Positions 48,098 to 55,244 of a stretch of 64,000 nt of DNA are shown here, in pieces. The stretch is from Pseudonocardia humida (GTDB lineage: Bacteria > Actinomycetota > Actinomycetes > Mycobacteriales > Pseudonocardiaceae), in NCBI RefSeq assembly GCF_023898865.1, contig NZ_JAGSOV010000046.1, forward strand, positions 1 through 64,000. The letters run 5' to 3'. The notes under the pieces are model-generated. The model was not told the origin of the DNA. It saw nothing but the letters and a program-made list of their open reading frames with translations, and made no database searches. Within the stretch, counting starts at the first letter, position 1. Each line of letters opens with the position of its first letter. The translations under genes were made by a program, and so were the position numbers.

Positions 48098-48747
48098 CCG
48101 AGCGCCCCGCGGACCTGCTCCTCGACCGCCGCCGTCGCCACGAACAGCAGCTCGTCGCCCGGCTCCAGGCCGTCGTCGGCCTGCGGCGCGATGACCCGCC
48201 CGCCCCGCAGGATCGCGACCAGCGCGGAGTCGCGGGGGAGCTTCAACGTGCGCACGGCCTTGCCGGCCAGCGGGGTGTCGCCGGGCAGGGTGACCTCCAC
48301 CAGGTTGGCCTCGCCCTGGCGGAAGGTCATCAGCCGGACCAGGTCGCCGACGGCGACGGCCTCCTCGACGAGCGCGGCGAGCAGGCGGGGCGTGGAGACC
48401 GCGACGTCGACGCCCCAGTTGCTGTTGAACAGCCACTCGTTGCGCGGGTCGTTGACCCGCGCCACCACGCGGGGCACCGCGAACTCGGTCTTGGCCAGCA
48501 GCGACACGACCAGGTTGACCTTGTCGTCGCCGGTGGCGGCGATGACGACGTCACAGCGCTCCAGGCCGGTCTCCTCCAGCGAGGTCAGCTCGCAGGCGTC
48601 GGCGTGCACCCACTCGGCCTCCTCGACGGCCTCGGGCTCGATCTGGTTGAGGTCGCGCTCGATGAGCATCACCCGGTGCTTGTTCTCCACCAGCTCCAGC
48701 GCGATCGACCGGCCCACGGCGCCTGCCCCGGCGATGGCGACGCGCAT
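48091..48747 (-). CDS. ceoC: TrkA-family potassium uptake subunit (CeoC-like)
   Basis: 218 residues. RCK_N: VAIAGAGAVGRSIALELVE (NAD-binding GxGxxG), LIERD, and IAATGDDKVNLVVSLLAK; RCK_C from about 135 (EANLVEVTLPGDTPLAGKAV...GDELLFVA). A cytosolic nucleotide-binding regulator of K+ channels or transporters. Second gene of a pair 1 nt after ceoB; the same pair (Rv2691-Rv2692) lies here in M. tuberculosis. The KimA-like permease across the divergent promoter may be the transporter served. Confidence 0.88.
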   Translation of the reverse strand: MRVAIAGAGAVGRSIALELVENKHRVMLIERDLNQIEPEAVEEAEWVHADACELTSLEETGLERCDVVIAATGDDKVNLVVSLLAKTEFAVPRVVARVNDPRNEWLFNSNWGVDVAVSTPRLLAALVEEAVAVGDLVRLMTFRQGEANLVEVTLPGDTPLAGKAVRTLKLPRDSALVAILRGGRVIAPQADDGLEPGDELLFVATAAVEEQVRGALGY

Positions 48748-48748
48748 G

Positions 48749-49411
48749 TCAGGCCTCCTGCGGCGGGGCGGCGGCGGCCGCGGTGACGTCGCTGACGGTG
48801 CCGGACACCGCGGCGACGTAGACCGTGTCCTCGGCCTGCACGGCGGTGTCGGACTTGGGCAGCACCCCGGTGCCGAACCGGACGATGAACGCCACCCGGC
48901 AGCCGGTGGCCTGCTCCAGCTCGCGGATCGGGCGGCCGACCCAGTCCTCGTGCACGGGCAGCGGCAGAATCGCCACCGTGCCGGTGGGCTCGCGCCACGC
49001 CGAGGCGACGCCGTCGGGCAGCAGCATCCGCATGAGCCGGTCGGTGCTCCACGGCACGGTGGCCACGGTGGGGATGCCGAGCCGCTCGTAGACGGCGGCC
49101 CGCTTGGCGTCGTAGATGCGAGCGACCACCCGGTCGATGCCGAAGGTCTCCCGCGCCACCCGGGCGGAGATGATGTTGGAGTTGTCGCCGCTGGACACCG
49201 CGGCGAAGGCGTCGGCGCGCTCGACGCCCGCCGCGGTCAGCACCTCGCGGTGGAACCCCTGCCCGACGATCTGGCGGCCGCGGAAGTCGGCGCCGAGCCT
49301 GCGGAAGGCCTGCGGGTCGCGGTCGATCACCGAGACCTCGTGGCCGAGGCGCTCGAGACCGGCGGAGAGGGACGAACCGACCCGTCCGCAGCCCATGATC
49401 ACGACGTACAC
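48749..49411 (-). CDS. ceoB: TrkA-family potassium uptake subunit (CeoB-like)
   Basis: 220 residues from GTG 49411. RCK_N reads VYVVIMGCGRVGSSLSAGL, VIDRDPQAFRRL, GQGFHREVL and VSSGDNSNIISARVARETF; the RCK_C domain has VGRPIRELEQATGCRVAFIVR and VQAEDTVYVAA. It probably forms a hetero-oligomeric gating ring with CeoC. First gene of the minus-strand pair; divergent from the permease at 49490. A long frame extending to 51319 is only an open shadow of the permease gene. Confidence 0.88.
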   Translation of the reverse strand: MYVVIMGCGRVGSSLSAGLERLGHEVSVIDRDPQAFRRLGADFRGRQIVGQGFHREVLTAAGVERADAFAAVSSGDNSNIISARVARETFGIDRVVARIYDAKRAAVYERLGIPTVATVPWSTDRLMRMLLPDGVASAWREPTGTVAILPLPVHEDWVGRPIRELEQATGCRVAFIVRFGTGVLPKSDTAVQAEDTVYVAAVSGTVSDVTAAAAAPPQEA

Positions 49412-49477
49412 CGCTGACCTCCGCCGATCCTCGCCCGGTACGGCGAACGCTAGCGCGTCGGCCGGGTCGGCACCGCA

Positions 49478-49483
49478 TAGGCT
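49478..49483 (+). promoter_or_regulatory. Leaderless -10 box for the KimA-like permease
   Basis: TAGGCT ends 6 nt before the GTG at 49490, and no ribosome site is present. This spacing is typical for leaderless mRNAs in actinobacteria. Confidence 0.5.
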
Positions 49484-49489
49484 GCCGCC

Positions 49490-51550
49490 GTGCCCAAGCT
49501 CGGCGTCGCGGTCAAGCGCGTCCTCGTCGGGCGGCCGCAGCGCAGCGACCGTCTCGCCCACAACCTGTTGCCCAAGCGCATCGCGCTGCCGGTGTTCGCC
49601 TCCGACGCCATGTCCTCGGTGGCCTACGCCCCGGAGGAGATCTTCCTGACCCTGTCGATCGCCGGCCTGAGCGCGTACGCGTTCTCGCCGTGGGTCGGGG
49701 CCGCCGTGGTCGTCGTCCTGCTGACGGTGGTCACCAGCTACCGGCAGAACGTGCACGCCTACCCGTCCGGCGGCGGCGACTACGAGGTCGCCACGGTCAA
49801 CCTGGGCCGGCGGGCCGGCCTGACCGTGGCCAGCGCGCTGCTCGTCGACTACACGCTCACCGTGGCCGTCTCGATCTCGGCGGCGGCGGCCAACGTCGGC
49901 GCCCTGATCCCGTACGTGGGCCAGCACAAGGTGCAGTTCGCGGTGCTGGCCATCGTGGTGCTCACCGCGGTCAACCTGCGCGGCATCCGCGAGTCGGGGG
50001 TCGCCTTCGCCGTCCCGACCTACGCGTTCATGATCGGCATCGGGACGCTGGTCGTCTGGGGGCTGACCCGGATCCTGGTGTTCGGCGAGGTGGTCCGGGC
50101 GCCCAGCGCCGACCTGCAGATCATCGCCGAGGGCGACGCGCTGACCGGCTTGGCGCTGGCGCTGCTGGTGCTGCGCTCGTTCACCCAGGGCTGCGCGGCG
50201 CTGACCGGCGTCGAGGCGATCAGCAACGGCGTGCCGGCGTTCCGCAAGCCCAAGTCGCGCAACGCGGCCAGCACGCTGCTGCTGCTGGGCGGGCTGTCGG
50301 TGGCCATGTTCTCCGGGCTCATCGCGCTGGCCACCCTGACCGACGCGAAGATCGTCGAGTCGCCGGCGACGCAGATCGTCGGTGCCCCCGGCTACGTGCA
50401 GGAGACACTGGTCGCCCAGCTCGCCGAGGCCGTGTTCGACGACTTCCCGGTGGGCTTCTACTTCGTCGTCGTGGTCACCGCGCTGATCCTGGTGCTGGCC
50501 GCGAACACCGCCTACAACGGCTTCCCGGTGCTGGGCTCGATCCTGTCCCAGGACCGCTACCTGCCCCGCCAGCTGCACACCCGCGGCGACCGGCTGGCCT
50601 TCTCCAACGGCATCCTGGTGCTGGCCGCGATCGCGATCGTGCTGGTGGTGGGCTTCCAGGCCGAGGTCACCCGGCTCATCGCGCTCTACACCGTGGGCGT
50701 GTTCACCTCGTTCACGCTGAGCCAGGCCGGGATGCTGCGGCACTGGCAGCGCCACCTGGCCACCGAGACCGACCCCGACACCCGGCGCCGGATGCGGCGC
50801 TCGCAGGCGATCAACGGGTTCGGCGCGGCGATGACCGGCGTGGTGCTGGTCATCGTGCTGATCACCAAGTTCACCCGCGGCGCGTGGATCGCGATCGCCG
50901 CGATGGCCGTCTTCTACGTGATGATGCAGGCCATCCGCAAGCACTACGACCGGGTCTCCGAGGAGCTCGTCGCGGGCGAGAGCGACGGCGTGCTGCCCTC
51001 GCGCAACCACGCGATCGTGCTGGTCTCCACGCTGCACAAGCCCACCCTGCGGGCGGTGGCCTACGCCCGCGCCACCCGACCCGACGTCCTGGAGGCGGTC
51101 ACCGTCAACGTCGACGACGCGGACACCAAGCGGCTCATGCGCGAGTGGCAGCGGCGCAAGCTGCCGGTGGCGCTCAAGGTGATCGAGTCGCCCTACCGGG
51201 AGATCACCAAGCCGGTGCTCGACTACGTCAAGCGCGTGCGCTCGGACAACCCGCGCGACGTGGTGACCGTGTTCATCCCCGAGTACGTCGTGGGCCACTG
51301 GTGGGAGCAGATCCTGCACAACCAGAGCGCGCTGCGGCTCAAGGGCAGGCTGCTGTTCCAGCCCGGGGTGATGGTCACCAGCGTGCCCTGGCAGCTGGTC
51401 TCCTCCGAGCGGCTCAAGGTGCGGCGGCCGGAGACGCCACCCGGGGCCTCCCGCCGGGGCTACGACCCGTCACCGGGCCAGGGCGCGCCCGGTCGCGGCG
51501 GCGACGCGCCCGCCTCCCCGTCCCCGTCGGCCCCGGTGCCGCACCGCTGA
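49490..51550 (+). CDS. APC-superfamily permease, KimA-like potassium importer
   Basis: 686 residues. Twelve or so membrane helices in the first 470 residues, with KimA/KUP-like segments LPVFASDAMSSVAYAPEEI, TSYRQNVHAYPSGGGDY, ALLVDYTLTVAVSISA and NLRGIRESG. A C-terminal cytosolic domain (about 490-650; HAIVLVSTLHKPTLRAVAYARA, ...VFIPEYVVGHWWEQILHNQ) resembles the USP-like domain of KimA, where c-di-AMP binds. It should import K+ with protons. It holds the Rv2690c position and is divergent from ceoB-ceoC. The last 40 residues are Pro/Ser/Gly-rich. Confidence 0.82.
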   Translation: MPKLGVAVKRVLVGRPQRSDRLAHNLLPKRIALPVFASDAMSSVAYAPEEIFLTLSIAGLSAYAFSPWVGAAVVVVLLTVVTSYRQNVHAYPSGGGDYEVATVNLGRRAGLTVASALLVDYTLTVAVSISAAAANVGALIPYVGQHKVQFAVLAIVVLTAVNLRGIRESGVAFAVPTYAFMIGIGTLVVWGLTRILVFGEVVRAPSADLQIIAEGDALTGLALALLVLRSFTQGCAALTGVEAISNGVPAFRKPKSRNAASTLLLLGGLSVAMFSGLIALATLTDAKIVESPATQIVGAPGYVQETLVAQLAEAVFDDFPVGFYFVVVVTALILVLAANTAYNGFPVLGSILSQDRYLPRQLHTRGDRLAFSNGILVLAAIAIVLVVGFQAEVTRLIALYTVGVFTSFTLSQAGMLRHWQRHLATETDPDTRRRMRRSQAINGFGAAMTGVVLVIVLITKFTRGAWIAIAAMAVFYVMMQAIRKHYDRVSEELVAGESDGVLPSRNHAIVLVSTLHKPTLRAVAYARATRPDVLEAVTVNVDDADTKRLMREWQRRKLPVALKVIESPYREITKPVLDYVKRVRSDNPRDVVTVFIPEYVVGHWWEQILHNQSALRLKGRLLFQPGVMVTSVPWQLVSSERLKVRRPETPPGASRRGYDPSPGQGAPGRGGDAPASPSPSAPVPHR

Positions 51551-51677
51551 GCGCTGGGCGCGGGCGGGGGTGCCGGAGGTCGGGGCTCGGACAGCACCCC
51601 CACCCGCTGCGCGGGGCGCCGCCGCAGGGCGCGGGCGGTGCGCCAGCCGCGGAAGCGGGCGAGGTACCAGGCGACGA

Positions 51678-51986
51678 TCACCGGCCGGTCCGCTTCCGGA
51701 GCAGGAGCGTGGCCCGCACGCAACCGAGGTCGACCAGGTCGAGGCGCTCGTCCTCGGTGCTGCAGGACCAGCAGACCGAGGGGACCGCGCCGACGCCGGG
51801 TCTCGCGTAGCAGCCGCTCGGCCACCACAGGCACAGGTCCGCCGATCCCCAGGTGGCCCGGGCGCGGCAGCGCACGCACGCGATCTCGTCGGCGGCCAGC
51901 GGGCCGCGCGGGCGGTGGCGCCGGACGGCCGCGGCCAGCGGGACGATCTCGGTAGGCCCCCGCCACCGCTCACCCGGTGCACTCAC
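51678..51986 (-). CDS. Small Cys-rich hypothetical protein
   Basis: 102 residues from GTG 51986 (GGGACGGG upstream). The middle has ACVRC ... DLCLWW ... GCYARPG ... VCWSCS, i.e. CxxC plus single Cys plus CxxC, which could form a zinc ribbon. I do not recognise a family. It may be a real accessory gene brought in with the XRE/DUF397 pair, or a chance open frame. Confidence 0.4.
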   Translation of the reverse strand: MSAPGERWRGPTEIVPLAAAVRRHRPRGPLAADEIACVRCRARATWGSADLCLWWPSGCYARPGVGAVPSVCWSCSTEDERLDLVDLGCVRATLLLRKRTGR

Positions 51987-52105
51987 GAACCCGTCCCCTC
52001 GTCGTCCGGGGCAGGGCCGGCGTGTCGCCCCCTCGGTCATGAAGGACACCGGCCCTGCCGTGGACTAACCTGGCGTGACCGACCGAGCACCTGCAATCGT
52101 TCATT

Positions 52106-52135
52106 TTGAAACACCCGGCGTGTCGCTTTCACTCT
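52106..52135 (+). promoter_or_regulatory. Candidate promoter of the XRE-DUF397 pair
   Basis: TTGAAA (52106-52111) and CACTCT (52130-52135) are spaced 18 nt apart in an unusually AT-rich stretch 28 nt ahead of the XRE start codon. Confidence 0.4.
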
Positions 52136-52162
52136 TCGGGGTGACGGTGGGACGTTCTGTAC

Positions 52163-52990
52163 ATGGACGCAGCAGAGGGATCGACGCTCGCCCGCCGCCA
52201 GCTCGGCCGCCGCATGCGGCGCGTCCGCGAGGCCGCCGGGAAGTCGATCGAGGACGTGGTGTTCGCCGGCGTGGCGAGTCGGACGAAGCTCTGGCGCATC
52301 GAGCACGGGCGCACGGCGGTGAAGACCGGTGACGTGCTCGCGCTGACCCGGCTCTACGGCACCGAGCCGGCGGTGGTCGACGAGCTGGTGCCGCTGGTCG
52401 AGGCCACGAGATCGTCGGGACTGATCGAGGACTACGGCGCCGCCGTGCCGCAGGGCCTGGGCCTCTACGCCGAGCTGGAGGCCACCGCCACGACGGTCCA
52501 TGCCTACAGCTCTGAACTCATCCACGGCCTGCTGCAGACCGAGGACTACACCCGTGCGGTGATCGAGGCCGACCGGTCCCTCACCCCGGAGGTGGTCGCG
52601 CAGCGCGTGGCGTTCCGGATGGAGCGGCAGCGCAGGTTCTTCGACCGCGCCGAGTCCGGGCGGCTGGAGGCGGTCGTCACAGCGGGGGCGATGAACCTCG
52701 TCGTAGGATCGGCCGCGGTCATGGAGGAGCAGATCGCCCACCTGCGGGCGGTCGCGGACGGGGGAGCGGCTCGGATCGGCGTCCTGCCGGCGACCGACGG
52801 CGTCCACCGGGCGATGCGGGGCCCGTTCGTCGTCCTCGACTTCGAGGACCCGGAGGACCCGGACGTCGCCTACGTGGAGAACCTGGTGGGTAGCCGGTAC
52901 CTCGACAAGCCCGCGGACGTCACGCGGTTCCGCGAGGCGTTCGAGGAGGTGCGGGACCGGGCGCTGCCCCTGGAGGAGTGGTTGCGATGA
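52163..52990 (+). CDS. XRE-family regulator with DUF5753 (Scr1 type)
   Basis: 275 residues. The N-terminal helix-turn-helix is LARRQLGRRMRRVREAAGKSIEDVV...RTKLWRIEHGRTAVKTGDVLALTRLYG. The C-terminal DUF5753 domain has the diagnostic YSSELIHGLLQTEDYTRAV and FVVLDFEDPEDPDVAYVEN (landmarks). Such proteins pair with a small DUF397 protein; the pairs behave as regulators of differentiation or antibiotic production in Streptomyces (Scr1/BldB-like) and have been likened to toxin-antitoxin modules. ATG 52987 of the partner overlaps its stop. The pair interrupts the permease-TRAM methyltransferase order. Confidence 0.88.
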   Translation: MDAAEGSTLARRQLGRRMRRVREAAGKSIEDVVFAGVASRTKLWRIEHGRTAVKTGDVLALTRLYGTEPAVVDELVPLVEATRSSGLIEDYGAAVPQGLGLYAELEATATTVHAYSSELIHGLLQTEDYTRAVIEADRSLTPEVVAQRVAFRMERQRRFFDRAESGRLEAVVTAGAMNLVVGSAAVMEEQIAHLRAVADGGAARIGVLPATDGVHRAMRGPFVVLDFEDPEDPDVAYVENLVGSRYLDKPADVTRFREAFEEVRDRALPLEEWLR

Positions 52991-53184
52991 GCGGGACGAC
53001 GCCCTGGGTCAAGGCCAGCGCCAGTGACAGCGCCGGGGAGTGCGTGGAGCAGCGGCGCCACGACGGGATGGTCGAGGTCCGCGACAGCAAGGACCCCGGA
53101 GGCCCGGTGCTGCGGTTCACCGCCGCCGAGTTCGCCGCCTGGCTCGACGGAGTCCGCAAGGGCGAGTTCGACCACCTGGCCTGA
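52987..53184 (+). CDS. DUF397 protein, partner of the XRE regulator
   Basis: 65 residues: WVKASASDSAGECVEQRRHDG, VEVRDSKDPGGPVLRFTAAEFAAWLDGVRKGEFDHL, the full DUF397 pattern (cited as landmarks). The start overlaps the XRE stop (ATGA), so the two are made in fixed ratio and likely bind each other. A strong hairpin at 53200 follows. Confidence 0.9.
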   Translation: MSGTTPWVKASASDSAGECVEQRRHDGMVEVRDSKDPGGPVLRFTAAEFAAWLDGVRKGEFDHLA

Positions 53185-53199
53185 CCGCGCCGATCGCGA

Positions 53200-53241
53200 T
53201 CCGGGGACATCAGCCGCGCCTGCGCGGCTCATGTCCCCGGA
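53200..53241 (+). terminator. Terminator after the XRE-DUF397 pair
   Basis: TCCGGGGACAT (53200-53210) pairs with ATGTCCCCGGA (53231-53241), and AGCCGCG (53212-53218) with CGCGGCT (53223-53229). The stem is 18 bp with one mismatched pair and a 4-nt loop. Confidence 0.7.
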
Positions 53242-53303
53242 CCGTCGAGTAGCAAGGTGCCCCGCGGGTCGGGCGGGACACCCGGTGCTGGACCCTGGCT
53301 CGC

Positions 53304-54518
53304 ATGCGAGCCGTGGATAGACGGGGTCCGGCACCGACCGTCGATCGGTTGGACTGGACCGACCAGGTGCTCGACCTCGAGGTCGGCCCGATCGCGCACG
53401 GCGGGCACTGCGTGGCCCGGCACGAGGGCCGGGTCGTGTTCGTCCGGCACGCGCTGCCGGGGGAGCGGGTGCGCGCGGTCGTCGACGAGGACGGCGGCGG
53501 CTCCTACTGCCGCGCCGACGCGGTGACGGTGCTGCGGGCCTCCCCCGACCGGGTCGAGGCGCCCTGCAGCTGGGCGCGGGCGGGCGGCTGCGGCGGCTGC
53601 GACCTGCAGCACGCCGACCCGGCGGCGCAGCGCGCGCTCAAGGCCGAGGTGCTGGCCGAGCAGCTGCGCAGGCTGGCCGGTCTGGAGCGGTCGGTGCCGG
53701 TGGAGGAGCTGCCCGGCGGTGCGCTGGGCTGGCGGCACCGGGTGCGGCTGGCCGTCGACGAGGCCGGGAGCCCGGGGCTGCGCGCCCACCGCAGCCACGA
53801 CGTGCTGCCGATCGCCGACTGCCCCATCGCCCCGGCGGGCGCGCTGCCGCCGGTGCTGGCCCGCGGGTTCGCCCCCGGCAGCGAGGTCGAGGTGGCCCGC
53901 GACGCCGACGGCGTCGTGCACGTCGTCCCGGACCCCGACGGCGCTCCCGACCGGCGCGTCGTGCAGCGCGCGGCCGGCCGCGAATGGGCGCTGTCGCCGG
54001 GCACGTTCTGGCAGGTGCACCCGGCCCTGCCGGACGCGCTCGCCGACGTCGTGCGCGAGTGGGCGCGCGCTCCGCGCGGCGGCATGGCGTGGGACCTCTA
54101 CGGCGGGGTCGGGCTGTTCGCCGCGGTGCTGGCCGAGCAGGTCGGGCCGGACGGCCGGGTGGTCCTCATCGAGTCGTCGCGCCGGGCGGTGGCCGACGGC
54201 CGGGCGGCGCTCGCCGACCTGCCGCAGATCGACTGGCGGGCCGGTCGGGTCGAGGACCTGCTCGGGCGGTTGGGCGGGCGTCCGGACGTCGTGGTGGCCG
54301 ACCCGCCCCGGCGCGGGCTGGGCCGCGCGGCGGTGGACGCCCTGTGCGCGCACGAGCCCGAGCGGGTGGTGCACGTGGCGTGCGACCCCGCGGCGCTCGC
54401 CCGCGACATCGCCCTGTTCGACGCCGGTGGCTACCGGCTCGCGGAGCTGCGGGCGTTCGACGCGTTCCCGATGACCCACCACTTCGAGTGCGTCGCGCTG
54501 CTGGAGCGGCTCGGGTAG
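53304..54518 (+). CDS. TRAM-domain class I SAM-dependent RNA methyltransferase (TrmA/RumA-like)
   Basis: 404 residues. An N-terminal TRAM domain (about 15-75; EVGPIAHGGHCVARHEGRVVFVRHALPGERV, a landmark) precedes an iron-sulfur cluster loop (APCSWARAGGCGGCDLQH), an RNA-binding subdomain, and the methyltransferase core: FWQVHP, WDLYGGVGLFA (SAM motif), VVADPPRRGLG, and the nucleophile Cys in VHVACDPAALARD. It should form 5-methyluridine in tRNA or rRNA. Rv2689c holds the same end position in the conserved block. Its stop is 1 nt from that of the convergent CGNR gene. Confidence 0.9.
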   Translation: MRAVDRRGPAPTVDRLDWTDQVLDLEVGPIAHGGHCVARHEGRVVFVRHALPGERVRAVVDEDGGGSYCRADAVTVLRASPDRVEAPCSWARAGGCGGCDLQHADPAAQRALKAEVLAEQLRRLAGLERSVPVEELPGGALGWRHRVRLAVDEAGSPGLRAHRSHDVLPIADCPIAPAGALPPVLARGFAPGSEVEVARDADGVVHVVPDPDGAPDRRVVQRAAGREWALSPGTFWQVHPALPDALADVVREWARAPRGGMAWDLYGGVGLFAAVLAEQVGPDGRVVLIESSRRAVADGRAALADLPQIDWRAGRVEDLLGRLGGRPDVVVADPPRRGLGRAAVDALCAHEPERVVHVACDPAALARDIALFDAGGYRLAELRAFDAFPMTHHFECVALLERLG

Positions 54519-54519
54519 C

Positions 54520-55080
54520 TCAGTCGGCGCGCCGGGCCCGGTGGCCGCGGACCTTGGCCAGGTTGCCGCAGCGCTCCATCGAGCACCAGCGGCGGCGGCC
54601 GGGCCGGGAGGCGTCGACGAACAGCAGCCCGCAGTCCTCCGCGGCGCACACCCGGATGCGGGCGGCCAGCCTGCCGCCGAACAGGTCGACGGCGTCGCGG
54701 GCCAGCGAGGCCAGCGCGGCCGCCGCGGTGGGCTCGACCAGGCGGGTGCCGCCCTCCCAGTGCAGCGAGCGCACCAGCGGGGGCTGCGCGGCGAAGGCGT
54801 TGAGGACGTCGACGTCGGCGGGCAGCGGGCGGGTGCCGACGGCGAACCCGTAGGCCATGCGCATGACGGCGGAGCGCAGCGTGCGCATGGCGGCCAGGTC
54901 GTGCGCGTCGGCCGGGATGGGCGGGGCGCCGAGCAGGATGCCGAGGAAGCGTCCGAGGTCGGCCGGGGTGTGCACCACCTCCGCCCGGTCGAGCTCGACC
55001 GCGCCGCCGGTGTGCACGAGGTTCAGCGAGGGGCGCCCGGACCGGAACCGGCGGCGCAGCTCCATCGGCAGCGCAGACAT
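54520..55080 (-). CDS. CGNR zinc-finger (ABATE-type) transcription regulator
   Basis: 186 residues. An N-terminal ABATE-like domain (SLNLVHTGG...LGRFLGILLG..., ALRS-type helix) precedes a C-terminal CGNR zinc finger: IRVCAAEDCGLLFVDASRPGRRRWCSMERCGNLAKV (cysteines in C-x4-C...C-x4-C-GN order). Such proteins are thought to sense small ligands and bind DNA. The ATG is leaderless (see 55081-55101) and sits inside its own probable operator. Divergent from tex. Confidence 0.88.
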   Translation of the reverse strand: MSALPMELRRRFRSGRPSLNLVHTGGAVELDRAEVVHTPADLGRFLGILLGAPPIPADAHDLAAMRTLRSAVMRMAYGFAVGTRPLPADVDVLNAFAAQPPLVRSLHWEGGTRLVEPTAAAALASLARDAVDLFGGRLAARIRVCAAEDCGLLFVDASRPGRRRWCSMERCGNLAKVRGHRARRAD

Positions 55081-55101
55081 GTAACCACTATAACGGGTTA
55101 C
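55081..55101. promoter_or_regulatory. Operator overlapping the leaderless CGNR promoter
   Basis: GTAACC (55081-55086) and GGTTAC (55096-55101) form an inverted repeat. On the minus strand the spacer holds TATAGT (55092-55087), a near-consensus -10 box ending 6 nt before the CGNR ATG. A protein bound here would block RNA polymerase, which suggests autoregulation. Confidence 0.6.
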
Positions 55102-55244
55102 TCAGCGTCTTCCCGCAGGTGGGAGGCGTGATCCCAGCATCCGTCATGCGGTCGCCGTCCGCCAGGCCCCTTCCGCTGCGCGGAGGCGCTCCCGCACGGC
55201 CACCCGGACGGCGCGCGACCTCGCCCGCCCGGGACCATGTAGGG

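Larger units (their letters stand above)
51551..52162. other. Intergenic region between the permease and the XRE gene
   Basis: 612 bases. The only plausible gene is the Cys-rich ORF on the minus strand at 51678-51986. An AT-rich pocket at 52091-52135 holds a promoter-like pair for the XRE gene. Nothing else is recognised. Confidence 0.45.

Noticed and set aside
52075..52332. Leaderless 85-residue ORF starting at GTG 52075 after TAACCT
   Set aside because: It runs out of frame into the XRE gene and becomes Arg/Pro-rich; no fold is visible.
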